A stretch of DNA of 64,000 nt, taken from Acidobacteriota bacterium (lineage in GTDB: Bacteria > Acidobacteriota > Terriglobia > Terriglobales > Acidobacteriaceae). Below, one piece after another: positions 24,872-33,460 of this stretch (its first letter is position 1; every line of letters begins with the position of its first letter). The position numbers and the translations under genes were made by a program. A model generated the notes under the pieces. It was not told where the DNA came from and did not search any database. It was given only the letters and a program-made list of their open reading frames with translations. The DNA lies in assembly GCA_018268895.1 (NCBI GenBank), contig JAFDVP010000013.1, positions 124,001 to 188,000 of the forward strand, written 5' to 3'.

Positions 24872-26065
24872 TTACTTCTTGGTTCGGCCGGCTTTGTAGC
24901 TGGACTTCACTTCCGCGCCGATGCCCGTCAGGATGCCCTTGACCTCGTCCACGCGCGCCTGCTCATTGGGTGGCGCAAGCTCGATGAACTGCTGGTAGGC
25001 CTCCACGCATCCCGGAGGAGCCACAATCTTCTGTGTCTTCGGATCGACCGAGGCCTTCGGGATCAGCGACTGGCCCTTGATGTAGTACGCATCGGCGCGC
25101 TTTGGATCGGCGGCGATCGCTTTGTCTGCGGCCGCGGCTGCATCGTCCAGCTTGCCTGCGTTGTACAGGGTTGCCGCTTCGTTGTAGTAGTACATGCCCG
25201 CATTGGCAGGAAGTGCCTTTGCCGCTTGCTCATAGGCGTCGGATGCGCCCTTGCCGTCGCCGCTCTTCGCCAGTGCCTGGCCAAGCTGGTTGTACGCGGC
25301 GGCAGCCGTCTCTACGCTGGGCTTCTTTGAAGCGGCGTTCGCATCGATGGCCTTCTTGTACGAAGCCGCCGCGTCGGCAAACTTCGCCTGGACAGAGGGG
25401 TCGGCCGGCTTGCCGGCTGCCTTTGCCGCTTTTGCCGCAGCGTCTGCCGAGCCAAGCTCAGCGTCGCCCAGCGCCACCCACAGGATGCCCTCATCCGGCT
25501 TTGCAGCGGTTGCCTGTTGCATCGCTGTAATGGCCGGCTCGAAGTTGCCCGCCTTCGTATCCGCGCGCGCCTGCGTCAGCAGAGTATTCAGGTTGGCGAT
25601 CTTTGCGTTGGCAGCGGTCACGTCGGCGTTCTTCTTCTTGAACTCCTCCAGCTGCTTCTTCTCCTCGGGAGTCATCTTGTCGAGATACTCCTTGCGGGTC
25701 ATGTCGAAGTTCAGCAGGTGGTCTTCGCCGGCGGTGAAGGTCACGTTGTCGATATAGTCGATGCTCTTGTCGTCCTGGAAGACAACCGCCAGATAGCTGC
25801 CCGGGGCGATCCCTGTGCCCTTGAAGTTGCCGGACGCGTCGATCTCGAAGGTGTTGGTGTACTTGCGGCTCTTCTCCTCCGAGGCACGGTCCTGCGTCAG
25901 CTTCACCTCGCCCTTGGGCAGCGGAGCTCCAATTGCGTTATTGACATGGCCATGAACGCTTGCCGGAGCAGGCTGCGCCCATCCCGTTTGCGCGGACAGC
26001 GCAACGACCACAGCAAGAGCGGCTCCAAGTCCCGCGCTCCATCTTCTTCCGATACGATTGATCAC
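24872..26065 (-). CDS. Exported TPR protein with carboxypeptidase-regulatory-like domain
   Basis: 397 residues with signal peptide (GLGAALAVVVALSAQTGWAQ). Residues ~35-110 form a beta domain of the CarboxypepD_reg/transthyretin-like type (VHGHVNNAIGAPLPKGEVKL ... GTGIAPGSYLAVVFQDDK). Next is a charged helical segment (MTPEEKKQLEEFKKKNADVT), then tetratricopeptide repeats to about residue 370 (EGILWVALGDAELGSADAA, AYNQLGQALAKSGDGKGASD, MYYYNEAATLYNAGKLDDAA, ADAYYIKGQSLIPKA), rich in Ala. Such proteins are frequent in Acidobacteria; they are expected in the periplasm or on the outer membrane and the role is unknown. A clear terminator follows. It is not coupled to moeA. Confidence 0.8.
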   Translation of the reverse strand: MINRIGRRWSAGLGAALAVVVALSAQTGWAQPAPASVHGHVNNAIGAPLPKGEVKLTQDRASEEKSRKYTNTFEIDASGNFKGTGIAPGSYLAVVFQDDKSIDYIDNVTFTAGEDHLLNFDMTRKEYLDKMTPEEKKQLEEFKKKNADVTAANAKIANLNTLLTQARADTKAGNFEPAITAMQQATAAKPDEGILWVALGDAELGSADAAAKAAKAAGKPADPSVQAKFADAAASYKKAIDANAASKKPSVETAAAAYNQLGQALAKSGDGKGASDAYEQAAKALPANAGMYYYNEAATLYNAGKLDDAAAAADKAIAADPKRADAYYIKGQSLIPKASVDPKTQKIVAPPGCVEAYQQFIELAPPNEQARVDEVKGILTGIGAEVKSSYKAGRTKK

Positions 26066-26147
26066 TTCCGTTCTCCTGGTTTCAGATCTCTTCCGGCCCT
26101 CAAGAGGCCTTGCTCTTCAAATACAAACTTCTCGGCGGCAAAATCCG

Positions 26148-26873
26148 CTACCGTTTGGATGCAGACTTCGGGTCCGCGTACGGTATCGGGTCGATGCTTC
26201 CTGCTTCGCGAAAGGCGCGCAGACGCAGAACGCAGCTTTCGCAGACGCCACAAGCCTCGCGCTCACCGGAATAGCATGACCAACTTACATGGAATGGAGC
26301 GCCAAGTTCAACTCCCATGCGCACGATCTCGCTCTTTTTGAGGTGGATAAGTGGTGTCTCTACACGAATATCGCCCTCTTTCGTCCCCTGGCGGATCAGG
26401 GCATTGAAGGCGTCGTAGTACGCCGGCCGGCAGTCCGGGTAACCGGAGCTGTCCTGCTCCACGGCCCCGATAAACACCCGCTTCGCCCTCACAACCTCGG
26501 CCCAGCTTACCGCCGCCGAAAGAAAGTGCGCATTGCGAAACGGGACATAAGTCACTGGAATCGCCGTGCCAATCGACGCCTCTTCCACAGGGGCATCCGG
26601 AACGGCAATCGTCGCGTCGGTCAGCGCCGAGCCGCCAATCCTGCGGAACAAGTCCATCTTCAGCGGCAGAAATTCCTTGACTCCGGTCAGACGGGCGATC
26701 TCTGTCGCCGAGGCCAGTTCTCGTGCCTCGGTCCGCTGCCCGTAGCTGAAGTGCAGAGCGTACACGTCATAATCCCGCGCAGCCAGAGAAGCGCACACCG
26801 TTGAATCCATTCCACCCGAAAGACACAGGACTGCCCTCGGTCTGTCTGTCGTCTCAGCTGCCATGCTCTTCAT
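26148..26873 (-). CDS. queC: 7-cyano-7-deazaguanine synthase QueC
   Basis: 241 residues. QueC uses ATP and ammonia to convert 7-carboxy-7-deazaguanine to preQ0, a precursor of queuosine in tRNA. The PP-loop is LCLSGGMDST (about residues 17-26). Other landmarks are YALHFSYGQRTEARE, VTYVPFRNAHFLSAAV, DCRPAYYDAFN and the zinc site CYSGEREACGVCESC (C-x7-C-x2-C-x2-C). ATG 26873 or the second ATG 26864 can start it; both overlap the end of the upstream DUF2007 gene, so translation is likely coupled. It is the last gene of the long minus-strand run from waaA. Other queuosine genes (queD, queE) are not in the window. Confidence 0.94.
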   Translation of the reverse strand: MKSMAAETTDRPRAVLCLSGGMDSTVCASLAARDYDVYALHFSYGQRTEARELASATEIARLTGVKEFLPLKMDLFRRIGGSALTDATIAVPDAPVEEASIGTAIPVTYVPFRNAHFLSAAVSWAEVVRAKRVFIGAVEQDSSGYPDCRPAYYDAFNALIRQGTKEGDIRVETPLIHLKKSEIVRMGVELGAPFHVSWSCYSGEREACGVCESCVLRLRAFREAGSIDPIPYADPKSASKR

Positions 26874-27135
26874 CCGTCGTCTCGGGTAAGGCCTCGCCGT
26901 CGGCGGAGGTATCCAGCAGTTTGCGCGCCGCCTCCTCGTCCTTCTTGTGCACCATCAGACGCGCGCGAAAGGCCGGTGCCAGCAGGTTGTTGGCATTTTC
27001 GCCGTGCAGGAAGCACTCAAGGCTCGCCGACTCCAGCACGCCCTTGGCCATCTGGGCCTCTGTTGGGACAATGTAGCGGGCGATCATCACATACTGCTCC
27101 GGGTCGAACTCTCTGTCATTCTTCTCGTCTGCCAT
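26854..27135 (-). CDS. DUF2007-type small protein
   Basis: 93 residues from ATG 27135, which has GAGG 5 nt upstream. The core RYIVPTEAQMAKGVLESASL, ECFLHGENANNLLAPAFRAR and LMVHKKDEEAARKLLD matches the DUF2007 ('putative signal transducing protein') fold: a ferredoxin-like module of about 65 residues. No experimentally defined role is known to me. It is sandwiched between the DUF3108 gene (7-nt gap) and queC (about 20-nt overlap), so it is probably co-expressed with both. The start could be misjudged in a longer frame, but the Shine-Dalgarno decides it. Confidence 0.75.
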   Translation of the reverse strand: MADEKNDREFDPEQYVMIARYIVPTEAQMAKGVLESASLECFLHGENANNLLAPAFRARLMVHKKDEEAARKLLDTSADGEALPETTDEEHGS

Positions 27136-27142
27136 CTCAACC

Positions 27143-27991
27143 TCACTTCGTCTCGTACGATTGCAACTTTGCCGTGATGGTGCCCCAGAACAGGCTCGCA
27201 CGCACCTGCACCGGCATATGCCGCGCATCGTCCGTATACCAGATCCATATCTTGCCGCGGTTCTTTACGATACCTTCGTCTGCCGTAGGTTGCACTCTGA
27301 TGGTCTGGAAGGTGCCCGCCGGGGTCTTGACCTCTTCCTTCGCCTCCACCTTCATCGTCACGGTTACCGTGCGCATCGAGTCGGCCAAAGGAAACCGGAA
27401 GTTCTGCCCTACCGTCAACGGCTGCGAGCCAACGTAAAAGATGGCGGACATCGAGTCGGTGACGCACGCCGGAATCGATGCCGTAAGCTGCTTCGACGTG
27501 CCTTTCACCAGGTTGCGCTCCACCAGCGTCTGCTTGCCGTCCTTGTAGTTGAAGCTCAGGTCGCTGGAGATCTTCCGCCTGCCCTCCTGCGTCTGCTTCG
27601 AAAACCCCGTCGAGCATCCCGTCTTCGTGTCGAACCCCGACTGAAAGCGGTCGATCACCGGGAAGAGCATCGTGACGGCGCCAACCGTATCCGCCGTCGC
27701 CGTAATCTTCTGGACCGTGCCCTGCTGTTCGATCTGGAATGTGGCGAGCGCTGCGGTAAACACCCTCCAGTCGACCGTGAACGTCAGCGTTTGTTTTGTG
27801 GGAAAGCTGTAGTTGGCAGGAGGGGCCTCGAGCGTAGGAATGACGACCGACGGCGCGGGAGGGAAGAGCCTGTCCTTGATGGAGTCCTTCAGTGATTCCT
27901 TGCCCGGTTCTTTGCCCGGCTGCGTCTGCGCACACGCACACGTCAACGCTGCAAACAGTAAGAGTAAAAAGACCGTGGGTCGCTTTGCCAG
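27143..27991 (-). CDS. DUF3108 exported protein with a non-canonical start
   Basis: About 282 residues. The body (YSFPTKQTLTFTVDWRVFTA, MLFPVIDRFQSGFDTKTGC, VKTPAGTFQTIRVQPT, GKIWIWYTDDARHMPVQVRA) is typical of DUF3108, a periplasmic beta-barrel-like family of unknown function. The only ATG/GTG/TTG candidate is a TTG at 27946, which would start in the middle of a signal peptide. Reading upstream in frame gives a perfect one (LAKRPTVFLLLLFAALTCACAQ) beginning at CTG 27991, with GGAG 11 nt before it and an in-frame stop further up. I therefore propose CTG initiation; an unseen sequence error is the alternative. It follows the ICMT gene by 43 nt. Confidence 0.65.
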   Translation of the reverse strand: MAKRPTVFLLLLFAALTCACAQTQPGKEPGKESLKDSIKDRLFPPAPSVVIPTLEAPPANYSFPTKQTLTFTVDWRVFTAALATFQIEQQGTVQKITATADTVGAVTMLFPVIDRFQSGFDTKTGCSTGFSKQTQEGRRKISSDLSFNYKDGKQTLVERNLVKGTSKQLTASIPACVTDSMSAIFYVGSQPLTVGQNFRFPLADSMRTVTVTMKVEAKEEVKTPAGTFQTIRVQPTADEGIVKNRGKIWIWYTDDARHMPVQVRASLFWGTITAKLQSYETK

Positions 27992-28034
27992 GGGACAGAT
28001 CGCTCCGTTTCAGGATTGAGGACGGCGTCCTGGC

Positions 28035-28595
28035 CTATCGCCGGAGAAACAGCAGACGCGCTGCCAGCGCTCCGTAGATGGCGATGGCACCCATAAGAGC
28101 ATTGTACTCGCGGTGATGCAGGTATCGCTCGCGCGAAAACCTCCCCGGGGGCAGATCGCTCTTCGCCGCCGTCAAGCGCGGCAACAGGCGCGGCACCTGG
28201 GCCGCATACGCATCGAACCCCGCAAAGTGCTCGCGCAGAAAGGTTTCCTCCGACCGGATCGTCGGTAGGTAAATCCCCAGAAAAAGGGCCGCCAACGCCA
28301 CAAGGATCACCCAGCTTCCCGAAGCCCACGCAAACCCGAACGCGATCATCATCGACCCCAGGTACAGAGGATTCCGCGTATACGCATATGGCCCCGTCCG
28401 TGTCAGCTCGGCGTTCTTCTTCACGTACCCGGCAGCGTAAGCCCGCAGCCATACTCCGGGCACGACCAGCACCAGGCTCAGCAGCATCGTCTGCCACGTA
28501 GGACGCGCCAGCCACAGAAACACCGCCGCAAACACGAAGCCCAGCGGAACGCGTATGCGCCGGGCGATTCGCTGCCATCTCGTTCGTTCACTCAC
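28035..28595 (-). CDS. Isoprenylcysteine carboxyl methyltransferase-family membrane protein
   Basis: 186 residues with several hydrophobic segments (VPLGFVFAAVFLWLA, MLLSLVLVVPGVWLRAYAAG, ILVALAALFLGIYLP). It carries the ICMT/PEMT-family signature GPYAYTRNPLYLGSMM (about residues 68-83) followed by the conserved RSEETFLREHFAGFDAYAAQVPRL region, split here as RSEETFLREHF and YAAQVPRL. Family members use S-adenosylmethionine to methylate lipids or other small molecules in the membrane; the bacterial substrate is unknown. The start is GTG with AAGG about 10 nt upstream. It begins 4 nt after the glycosyltransferase 9 stop, so the two are translationally coupled. Confidence 0.8.
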   Translation of the reverse strand: MSERTRWQRIARRIRVPLGFVFAAVFLWLARPTWQTMLLSLVLVVPGVWLRAYAAGYVKKNAELTRTGPYAYTRNPLYLGSMMIAFGFAWASGSWVILVALAALFLGIYLPTIRSEETFLREHFAGFDAYAAQVPRLLPRLTAAKSDLPPGRFSRERYLHHREYNALMGAIAIYGALAARLLFLRR

Positions 28596-28599
28596 TCAT

Positions 28600-29703
28600 C
28601 TACCTTACCCTGTCAGCGCCAGACGTGCCCTTCAGCAGATCGAGTGCCGCCGCGACAACCTCATCCACAGTGATCGCCAGCAGTCCCACCTCCGGCTCCG
28701 CCAGCCGCCTGTGGTCGCGGCGCTCGCCGCCATGCCGCAGCACCCGCGACTCCGTGCCGTACGGCCCATTGCGAGCGGGATCGGTCGGGCCGAACAGCGC
28801 CACCACAGGTCTCTCCAGTGCAGCCGCCAGATGCAGCGGTCCAGTGTCCCCAGCGATCACCAGGTCTACCCGTCGCGTGAGGGCGATAAGCTCCGCCATG
28901 CCGCACGGGAGTACCGTTGCGTGTCCACCGCTGGCCCGCACCACCTCATTGGCCAGCGCATCCTCGGCCGAGTAGGCATTCACCAGCGCCCGGTATCCCG
29001 CCTCAGCCAGTATGGCCGCCACCGCGCCATATCGCTCTGCTGGCCACTGCTTCGCGCCCCACCCGGCGCCCGGAGCGATAAGTACCAGGCCTCGTGCGCC
29101 TTGCATCCCGTGCAGGCGCGTCCTGCATGACTCCTCCGCGAGTGAGTCGACGGGAAGCTCAATCTTTGCCGGACGAACCAGCTCGCCCACGGCTGCGCCC
29201 ACAATCTCGCACCCCTGTTCGACGACATGCGCCGCATGTGTCTGCACCCTCTGCCGATAGAGCCATCGCGCAGGACCCTCACGCGGATGCTCCGGCCCGG
29301 TGAACATCCCTGCGTTCGCCATGTGTCCGATCACAGCCGAACGTATGGACCCCTGCATGTCGATGCACAGATCGAAGCGCTCCGATCGAAGCCTGCGCCG
29401 CAACCCCGCAATATCGCCAAGCGTCTTCGCCGCAAGCGGTCTCTTCTTCCACTCGCGAGTTGCCGCAAGGTACGTCTCGTCGACCAGCGGCCTCGCGGTT
29501 CCGCGCCCTGCAGGGGTTCCCGCTGCCTGCAACAGCGGAAGCCATCGCGGCTCGATGACCCACCCGATGAACCACTCCGGATGCGCCGCCCGCAGCGCCG
29601 CAACGGCAGGCATGGCGTGCAGAACATCGCCCATCGCGCCGATCCGCACGATCAGCACGCGTCGCCGCTCAGCGGCAGTCAGCACATGGTTATGAGTCGC
29701 CAA
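28600..29703 (-). CDS. Glycosyltransferase family 9 (heptosyltransferase-like)
   Basis: About 367 residues in two Rossmann halves (GT-B fold). The N-terminal RVLIVRIGAMGDVLHAMPAV and FDLCIDMQGSIRSAVIG, and the C-terminal LIAPGAGWGAKQWPAERY, VDLVIAGDTGPLHLAAALE and VVALFGPTDPARNGPYG, are classic for LPS heptosyltransferases (WaaC/WaaF type) that add heptose to the KDO-lipid A core in the cytoplasm. It lies just after lpxK and waaA, supporting a core-LPS role; whether heptose is really the donor sugar is inference. The start used is TTG 29703; GTG 29685 is possible, and neither has a Shine-Dalgarno. Confidence 0.88.
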   Translation of the reverse strand: MATHNHVLTAAERRRVLIVRIGAMGDVLHAMPAVAALRAAHPEWFIGWVIEPRWLPLLQAAGTPAGRGTARPLVDETYLAATREWKKRPLAAKTLGDIAGLRRRLRSERFDLCIDMQGSIRSAVIGHMANAGMFTGPEHPREGPARWLYRQRVQTHAAHVVEQGCEIVGAAVGELVRPAKIELPVDSLAEESCRTRLHGMQGARGLVLIAPGAGWGAKQWPAERYGAVAAILAEAGYRALVNAYSAEDALANEVVRASGGHATVLPCGMAELIALTRRVDLVIAGDTGPLHLAAALERPVVALFGPTDPARNGPYGTESRVLRHGGERRDHRRLAEPEVGLLAITVDEVVAAALDLLKGTSGADRVR

Positions 29704-29763
29704 AGACCAATTCTCTCACGCAGAATTCCAGTATTTCGCCTGTGCCCGAAACAAACATCGGGT

Positions 29764-29793
29764 GCCCCATCCTTCGCACAGCGAAGGGTGGGA
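29764..29793. repeat. Hairpin repeat framed by GCCCCAT and GGTGGGA
   Basis: GCCCCAT, a perfect 7-bp hairpin (CCTTCGC / GCGAAGG, loop ACA, 29771-29787) and GGTGGGA. It lies in the 124-nt gap between lpxK and the glycosyltransferase gene. The same frame with different stems occurs at 38050 and 52593. Confidence 0.65.
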
Positions 29794-29827
29794 TGAATGA
29801 AATCGTAAGGAATAAACGTCAGTGTCC

Positions 29828-30862
29828 CTAACGCCCTTTGCGCCGGTCGAGCTGCCCGACCATCGTCACCAACTGCGACACAGCCTCTTTCTCCGCAATC
29901 AACTCGACCTTGAGATGCGCAACGATCAGCGGCCCAATCGCCCTGAGCCGCCCACGCATCTCCGGCGTGATTTTAACCGCGTCCTTCTCCGTTGTTACAA
30001 ATCCGTTGGCCCCAATCTGTTCAGCGTGGCCGATCAACCGAGTCATATCGCTGTCGTCGTACAGTTGATGGTCGGCAAAGGCCATTGTCTCCATCGGTTC
30101 ATAGCGCGATGCCGTCAGCATCTTCGTAAAGTTCGCGGGGCGCGCAATGCCGCAGAACGCCAGCGGCAGCGTTGGCAGCGTCACCACCTCCGTTCCATCC
30201 AGCAGAGTCAGTGACCGCCGTATCACCCACGTCGCAAACCCGTGCCCCCGGTCGCGCAGCCCGTTCAGGACTCCCTTCAGCGCATCTGCCTCTTCTTCAC
30301 GGACGACGATCACATGCGCCTCGCCGAGCGCCGAAACCGGCTCGCGCAGATTTCCCGCGGGCAGCAGCGTGTCCTCCGCATCCTCCAGCGTCAGCAGCGC
30401 AATATCGATGCTGCGGGCCAGACGCAGGTGTTGAAATCCATCGTCCAGCAGGTGAACGGCGATGCGGCCCTGCGCCTGGTCCCGCTCCGCCATCAACCCG
30501 GCCTCATAGCGGTCTGCACCCGCAAATACCGGGGCGTTCGACTGCTGCGCCAGAAGCACCGGCTCGTCGCCGTGCCACTCCGGATCATCGTAGGCTTCTA
30601 CGCGCTCCGTCACCTCCGAAGTGCGTTTGTACCCGCGCGTCAGAATGCTGACCTCATAGCCTCTGCGGTGCAGAATGCCTGCCAGCATCGCAACAAACGG
30701 CGTCTTGCCCGCGCCTCCCGCCGACACGCTTCCCACGCTGATCACCGGCACCGGAAGATGCTTCTGTTTCAACCAGCCCCACCGGTACATCCGCCGCTTG
30801 GCCACCACAACGGCGGCATAGAGCGGAGTCAGCGGAACCAGCCATGGTCTTCGTGCGCTCAT
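29828..30862 (-). CDS. lpxK: Tetraacyldisaccharide 4'-kinase LpxK
   Basis: 344 residues. LpxK is the inner-membrane-bound kinase that phosphorylates the 4' position of the lipid A disaccharide, giving lipid IVA. An N-terminal hydrophobic segment (PWLVPLTPLYAAVVVAKRRM) precedes the family P-loop VISVGSVSAGGAGKTP (about residues 40-55). Further conserved pieces are ILTRGYKRTS, DEPVLLAQ, VHLLDDGFQHLRLARSIDI, ILLPAGNLREP (here LLPAGNLREP), FCGIARPANF and VTTEKDAVKI. The start codon overlaps the waaA stop (ATGA), so the two are translated together and supply consecutive lipid A/KDO steps. Confidence 0.94.
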   Translation of the reverse strand: MSARRPWLVPLTPLYAAVVVAKRRMYRWGWLKQKHLPVPVISVGSVSAGGAGKTPFVAMLAGILHRRGYEVSILTRGYKRTSEVTERVEAYDDPEWHGDEPVLLAQQSNAPVFAGADRYEAGLMAERDQAQGRIAVHLLDDGFQHLRLARSIDIALLTLEDAEDTLLPAGNLREPVSALGEAHVIVVREEEADALKGVLNGLRDRGHGFATWVIRRSLTLLDGTEVVTLPTLPLAFCGIARPANFTKMLTASRYEPMETMAFADHQLYDDSDMTRLIGHAEQIGANGFVTTEKDAVKITPEMRGRLRAIGPLIVAHLKVELIAEKEAVSQLVTMVGQLDRRKGR

Positions 30863-32163
30863 GCCGCGTCCCGCCTCATCAGGTCGAGAAGCGCCTCAAC
30901 CGTCCGTGCCGTCGCGCCCGCCTGTGCATTGAAGATCGCGCGTCCACGCTCGCCGATGGCCCGCACGCTGCCGCCCCCACGCATCATCTCCATCAGGTCA
31001 TCGGCCAGCGTATCTTTCGTTGCGATGCGGAGAGCGTCCTCCGCTCTCATCGCTTCGACCATCTCGCGGAAGTTTTCACACGACGGTCCCATCACGATCG
31101 GCACGCGAAACCGCGCTGGCTCCAGCGGATTGTGTCCTCCCGCCTGCACCAAGCTGCCGCCCACAAACGCAACGTCGCCCAGCGAGTACACCGACGCCAG
31201 GTCGCCGATCGTGTCCAGCAGCACCACGCTGCCCGGCGCAATCTTTTCTGTGCTGCCGCGAAGCTCGCTCGCTCTTGTTGCACGGATGCCGCTCGCACTC
31301 ACCAGCGCCGCCACAGGCTGAAACCGCTCCGTGCGCCTCGGGGCCAACACCATGACAGAGCCGGGAATCTCCTCCACAATCTGCCGCCACGCCTCCAGCA
31401 GCAGCGTCTCTTCTCCCTCCAGCGTGCTGCCCGCAACCAGCACCTTCGCCCCGGCCGGGAGCCGCTCGCGCAGGAGCGACGTCATCGGGCTCTCGCCAGC
31501 AGCCTTCACGTCATATTTCAGGTTGCCGCTCACGCGCACTCTGTCTGCTGGTGCTCCGATCCGTACCAGCCGCCGGGCGTTCTCCTCGCTCTGCGCCAGG
31601 AACAGCGACACCTGCTGCAAAACCGGACGCCACAGCCTTTTCAGCCGCAGGTAACGCGGCAACGACCTGTCCGATATGCGTGTATTGACCACCGCCACCG
31701 CTACGCCTCCCCTCGTGCACTCGTTCATCAGGTTCGGCCAAAGCTCGCTTTCCATCAGAATCAGCAGTTCAGGTTTGAGGAGGTGAAGATATCTTCGCAC
31801 GACAAATGCGAAATCAAGAGGCAGATAGAAGACTGGCAGACCCTCGAACCGCTCACGCGCCAGCTTCTGTCCCGTCTCAGTGGTAGTGGAGACGGCGATG
31901 GTCCATTCCGGCAGTGCGGCGCGAAGTGACCGTACAAGTTCAGTTGCGGCCATGACCTCGCCCACCGAGACCGCGTGTAGCCAAATCACCCGTTGCCCGC
32001 GCACGGCCAGCCGGAGTGCCTGCGGAATTACCCCCAGGCGCCCTGCCAGCCCGGCCCGGTATCGTCCGCTGGTCGCCATGCGCACCAGCCACCACGGGGC
32101 ACCCACTACGAGCGCCATTGCGAGCAACATGCTATAGACAGCTAAAACAACGGCCAGAATCAC
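30859..32163 (-). CDS. waaA: 3-deoxy-D-manno-octulosonic acid transferase WaaA (KdtA)
   Basis: 434 residues from GTG 32163. The N-terminal membrane anchor (VILAVVLAVYSMLLAMALVV) then starts the protein as in other WaaA enzymes; a much longer in-frame start would overlap the whole divergent gene and is rejected. The enzyme moves KDO from CMP-KDO to lipid IVA. GT-B landmarks are SGRYRAGLAGRLG, RVIWLHAVSVGEVMAA, STTTETG, FYLPLDFAFVVRRYL, LILMESELWPNL, VNTRISDRSLPRY, VAGSTLEGEE, DVAFVGGSLVQAGGHNPLEP and the final helix. lpxK overlaps its stop. It is divergent from the exported-protein gene at 32204, sharing a 40-nt promoter region. Confidence 0.93.
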   Translation of the reverse strand: MILAVVLAVYSMLLAMALVVGAPWWLVRMATSGRYRAGLAGRLGVIPQALRLAVRGQRVIWLHAVSVGEVMAATELVRSLRAALPEWTIAVSTTTETGQKLARERFEGLPVFYLPLDFAFVVRRYLHLLKPELLILMESELWPNLMNECTRGGVAVAVVNTRISDRSLPRYLRLKRLWRPVLQQVSLFLAQSEENARRLVRIGAPADRVRVSGNLKYDVKAAGESPMTSLLRERLPAGAKVLVAGSTLEGEETLLLEAWRQIVEEIPGSVMVLAPRRTERFQPVAALVSASGIRATRASELRGSTEKIAPGSVVLLDTIGDLASVYSLGDVAFVGGSLVQAGGHNPLEPARFRVPIVMGPSCENFREMVEAMRAEDALRIATKDTLADDLMEMMRGGGSVRAIGERGRAIFNAQAGATARTVEALLDLMRRDAA

Positions 32164-32203
32164 TCTTTCCCATTCCCTCGCTTTACCAGGTGCGCCAGCG
32201 AAG

Positions 32204-32929
32204 ATGATAATCAACTTGGTGATGAACTCCCACAAAACCCTTCTGCGGCAGACCTTTCTGCTGACATCCGCTGTGTTGCTCGCCGTCAGCGCCACAGCCT
32301 TTGCGGGAGGTAAAAAGGCCCCTCCCGTGCGCTCCGCAAACCAGTATCCGGCCTTCGACACGCATCCCGCGGAACACGTCTCTATCGCCATCGATCCGTG
32401 CAACGATCCCCGGAACTGCGATTTCTTCCGCCTTCCCTATATCCGGCACTCGCTTATCCCCGTCCGCGTCATCATCACCAACGACTCGGACTCACCGCTC
32501 GACCTCAACGACGTGCGGATGCAGTTCATCACCGCCAACAACGACAAGCTGCCTGCCGCGACCCTCGACGATCTCAACCGGCGCCTCTTCAGCACCAAGC
32601 AGGCAAAGGGGACCAAGGTCCCGCTCATCCCCTTTCCGATCCATCATGCGCCGGTAGACAAAAAGATCACCGACGACGACAACGACTTCGGCTTCTCCGG
32701 CACGACCGTTGCCCCGCACTCGACGCTTGCAGGCTATCTCTTCTACGACGTCAAGGACCTCGACGACCCACCATTGAAAGATGCCGAAATCTACGTCAAG
32801 ATGATCCACACCAAGGGCGGCAAGGAGCTCTTCGCCTTCTCCATCCCGTTCAATAAATGGCTCAAGGCCACCGCCACGACTTCGGCCTCAGCGGCCCCGG
32901 ACAAGAAGGATGCAAAGGACTCGCAATGA
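32204..32929 (+). CDS. Exported protein of unknown function
   Basis: About 241 residues. The signal peptide (LLRQTFLLTSAVLLAVSATAFAGG) can begin from ATG 32204 or ATG 32222; neither has a clear Shine-Dalgarno. The mature part is a single beta-rich domain: FDTHPAEHVSIAIDPCND, IPVRVIITNDSDSPLDLNDV, TTVAPHSTLAGYLFYDV and FAFSIPFNKWL. It has an Asp-rich loop (DDDNDF) and a low-complexity Ala/Ser/Lys tail. I do not recognise the family; the 'ITNDS...LDLNDVRMQF' stretch suggests an Ig-like fold. It is translationally coupled (ATGA) to the GNAT gene and divergent from waaA. Confidence 0.7.
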   Translation: MIINLVMNSHKTLLRQTFLLTSAVLLAVSATAFAGGKKAPPVRSANQYPAFDTHPAEHVSIAIDPCNDPRNCDFFRLPYIRHSLIPVRVIITNDSDSPLDLNDVRMQFITANNDKLPAATLDDLNRRLFSTKQAKGTKVPLIPFPIHHAPVDKKITDDDNDFGFSGTTVAPHSTLAGYLFYDVKDLDDPPLKDAEIYVKMIHTKGGKELFAFSIPFNKWLKATATTSASAAPDKKDAKDSQ

Positions 32930-33456
32930 CAACATCGCAGCCATCGCCGCAGGTGGATGACGCAACCGCGTCCTCGAAGCTCCTCATCCGCCCTGCGACT
33001 CCTGCCGACGTGCCCGAGATGCTCGTCTTCATCCGCGAACTGGCCGAGTACGAGCGAGAGCCCGAGGCCGCCATCGCCACCGCCGAAGACCTCCTCCGCG
33101 ACGGCTTCGGCGACCGGCCCGTCTTCGGCTGCCTGATCGCCGAGTGGGACGGACAGCCCGCCGCCATGGCGCTCTACTTCCACTTCTACTCCACCTGGCG
33201 CGGCAACGCCGGCATCCACCTTGAGGATCTCTTCGTCCGCCCGCAGTTTCGCCGTAAGGGAATTGCAAAGGCTCTTTTCGCCCGCCTGGCGCAGATCACG
33301 CTCGAGCGCGGAGAGCGTTTTCAGTGGCACGTCCTCGACTGGAACCAGCTCGCGATCGATTTTTATGAGTCCATGGGTGCCGGCATGTTGGGTGAGTGGC
33401 GCATTATGCGCCTCGACGGAGAGGCGCTTCAGGCCCTCGCCGGCTCAGGCACGTAA
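32926..33456 (+). CDS. GNAT-family N-acetyltransferase
   Basis: 176 residues from ATG 32926, which overlaps the preceding stop (ATGA) and has AAAGGA 6 nt upstream. The GNAT core is LLIRPATPADVPEMLVFI, then FGCLIAEWDGQPAAMALYF, the acetyl-CoA loop LEDLFVRPQFRRKGIAKALF and WHVLDWNQLAIDFYESMGA. The pattern RPQFRRKGIG-like plus WNxxAIDFYxSxGA is that of the diamine/thialysine (SSAT-like) acetyltransferase subgroup, so a small amine substrate is plausible. Regulation is not visible. Confidence 0.85.
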   Translation: MTTSQPSPQVDDATASSKLLIRPATPADVPEMLVFIRELAEYEREPEAAIATAEDLLRDGFGDRPVFGCLIAEWDGQPAAMALYFHFYSTWRGNAGIHLEDLFVRPQFRRKGIAKALFARLAQITLERGERFQWHVLDWNQLAIDFYESMGAGMLGEWRIMRLDGEALQALAGSGT

Positions 33457-33460
33457 CGGC

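Noticed and set aside
27087..27941. A 284-residue minus-strand frame overlapping the DUF3108 gene in another frame
   Set aside because: The DUF3108 frame has the family pattern and signal peptide; the other frame has none.
30859..32403. A longer waaA starting at 32403
   Set aside because: It would overlap ~200 nt of the divergent exported-protein gene and adds an unconserved leader; the usual membrane anchor starts at 32163.
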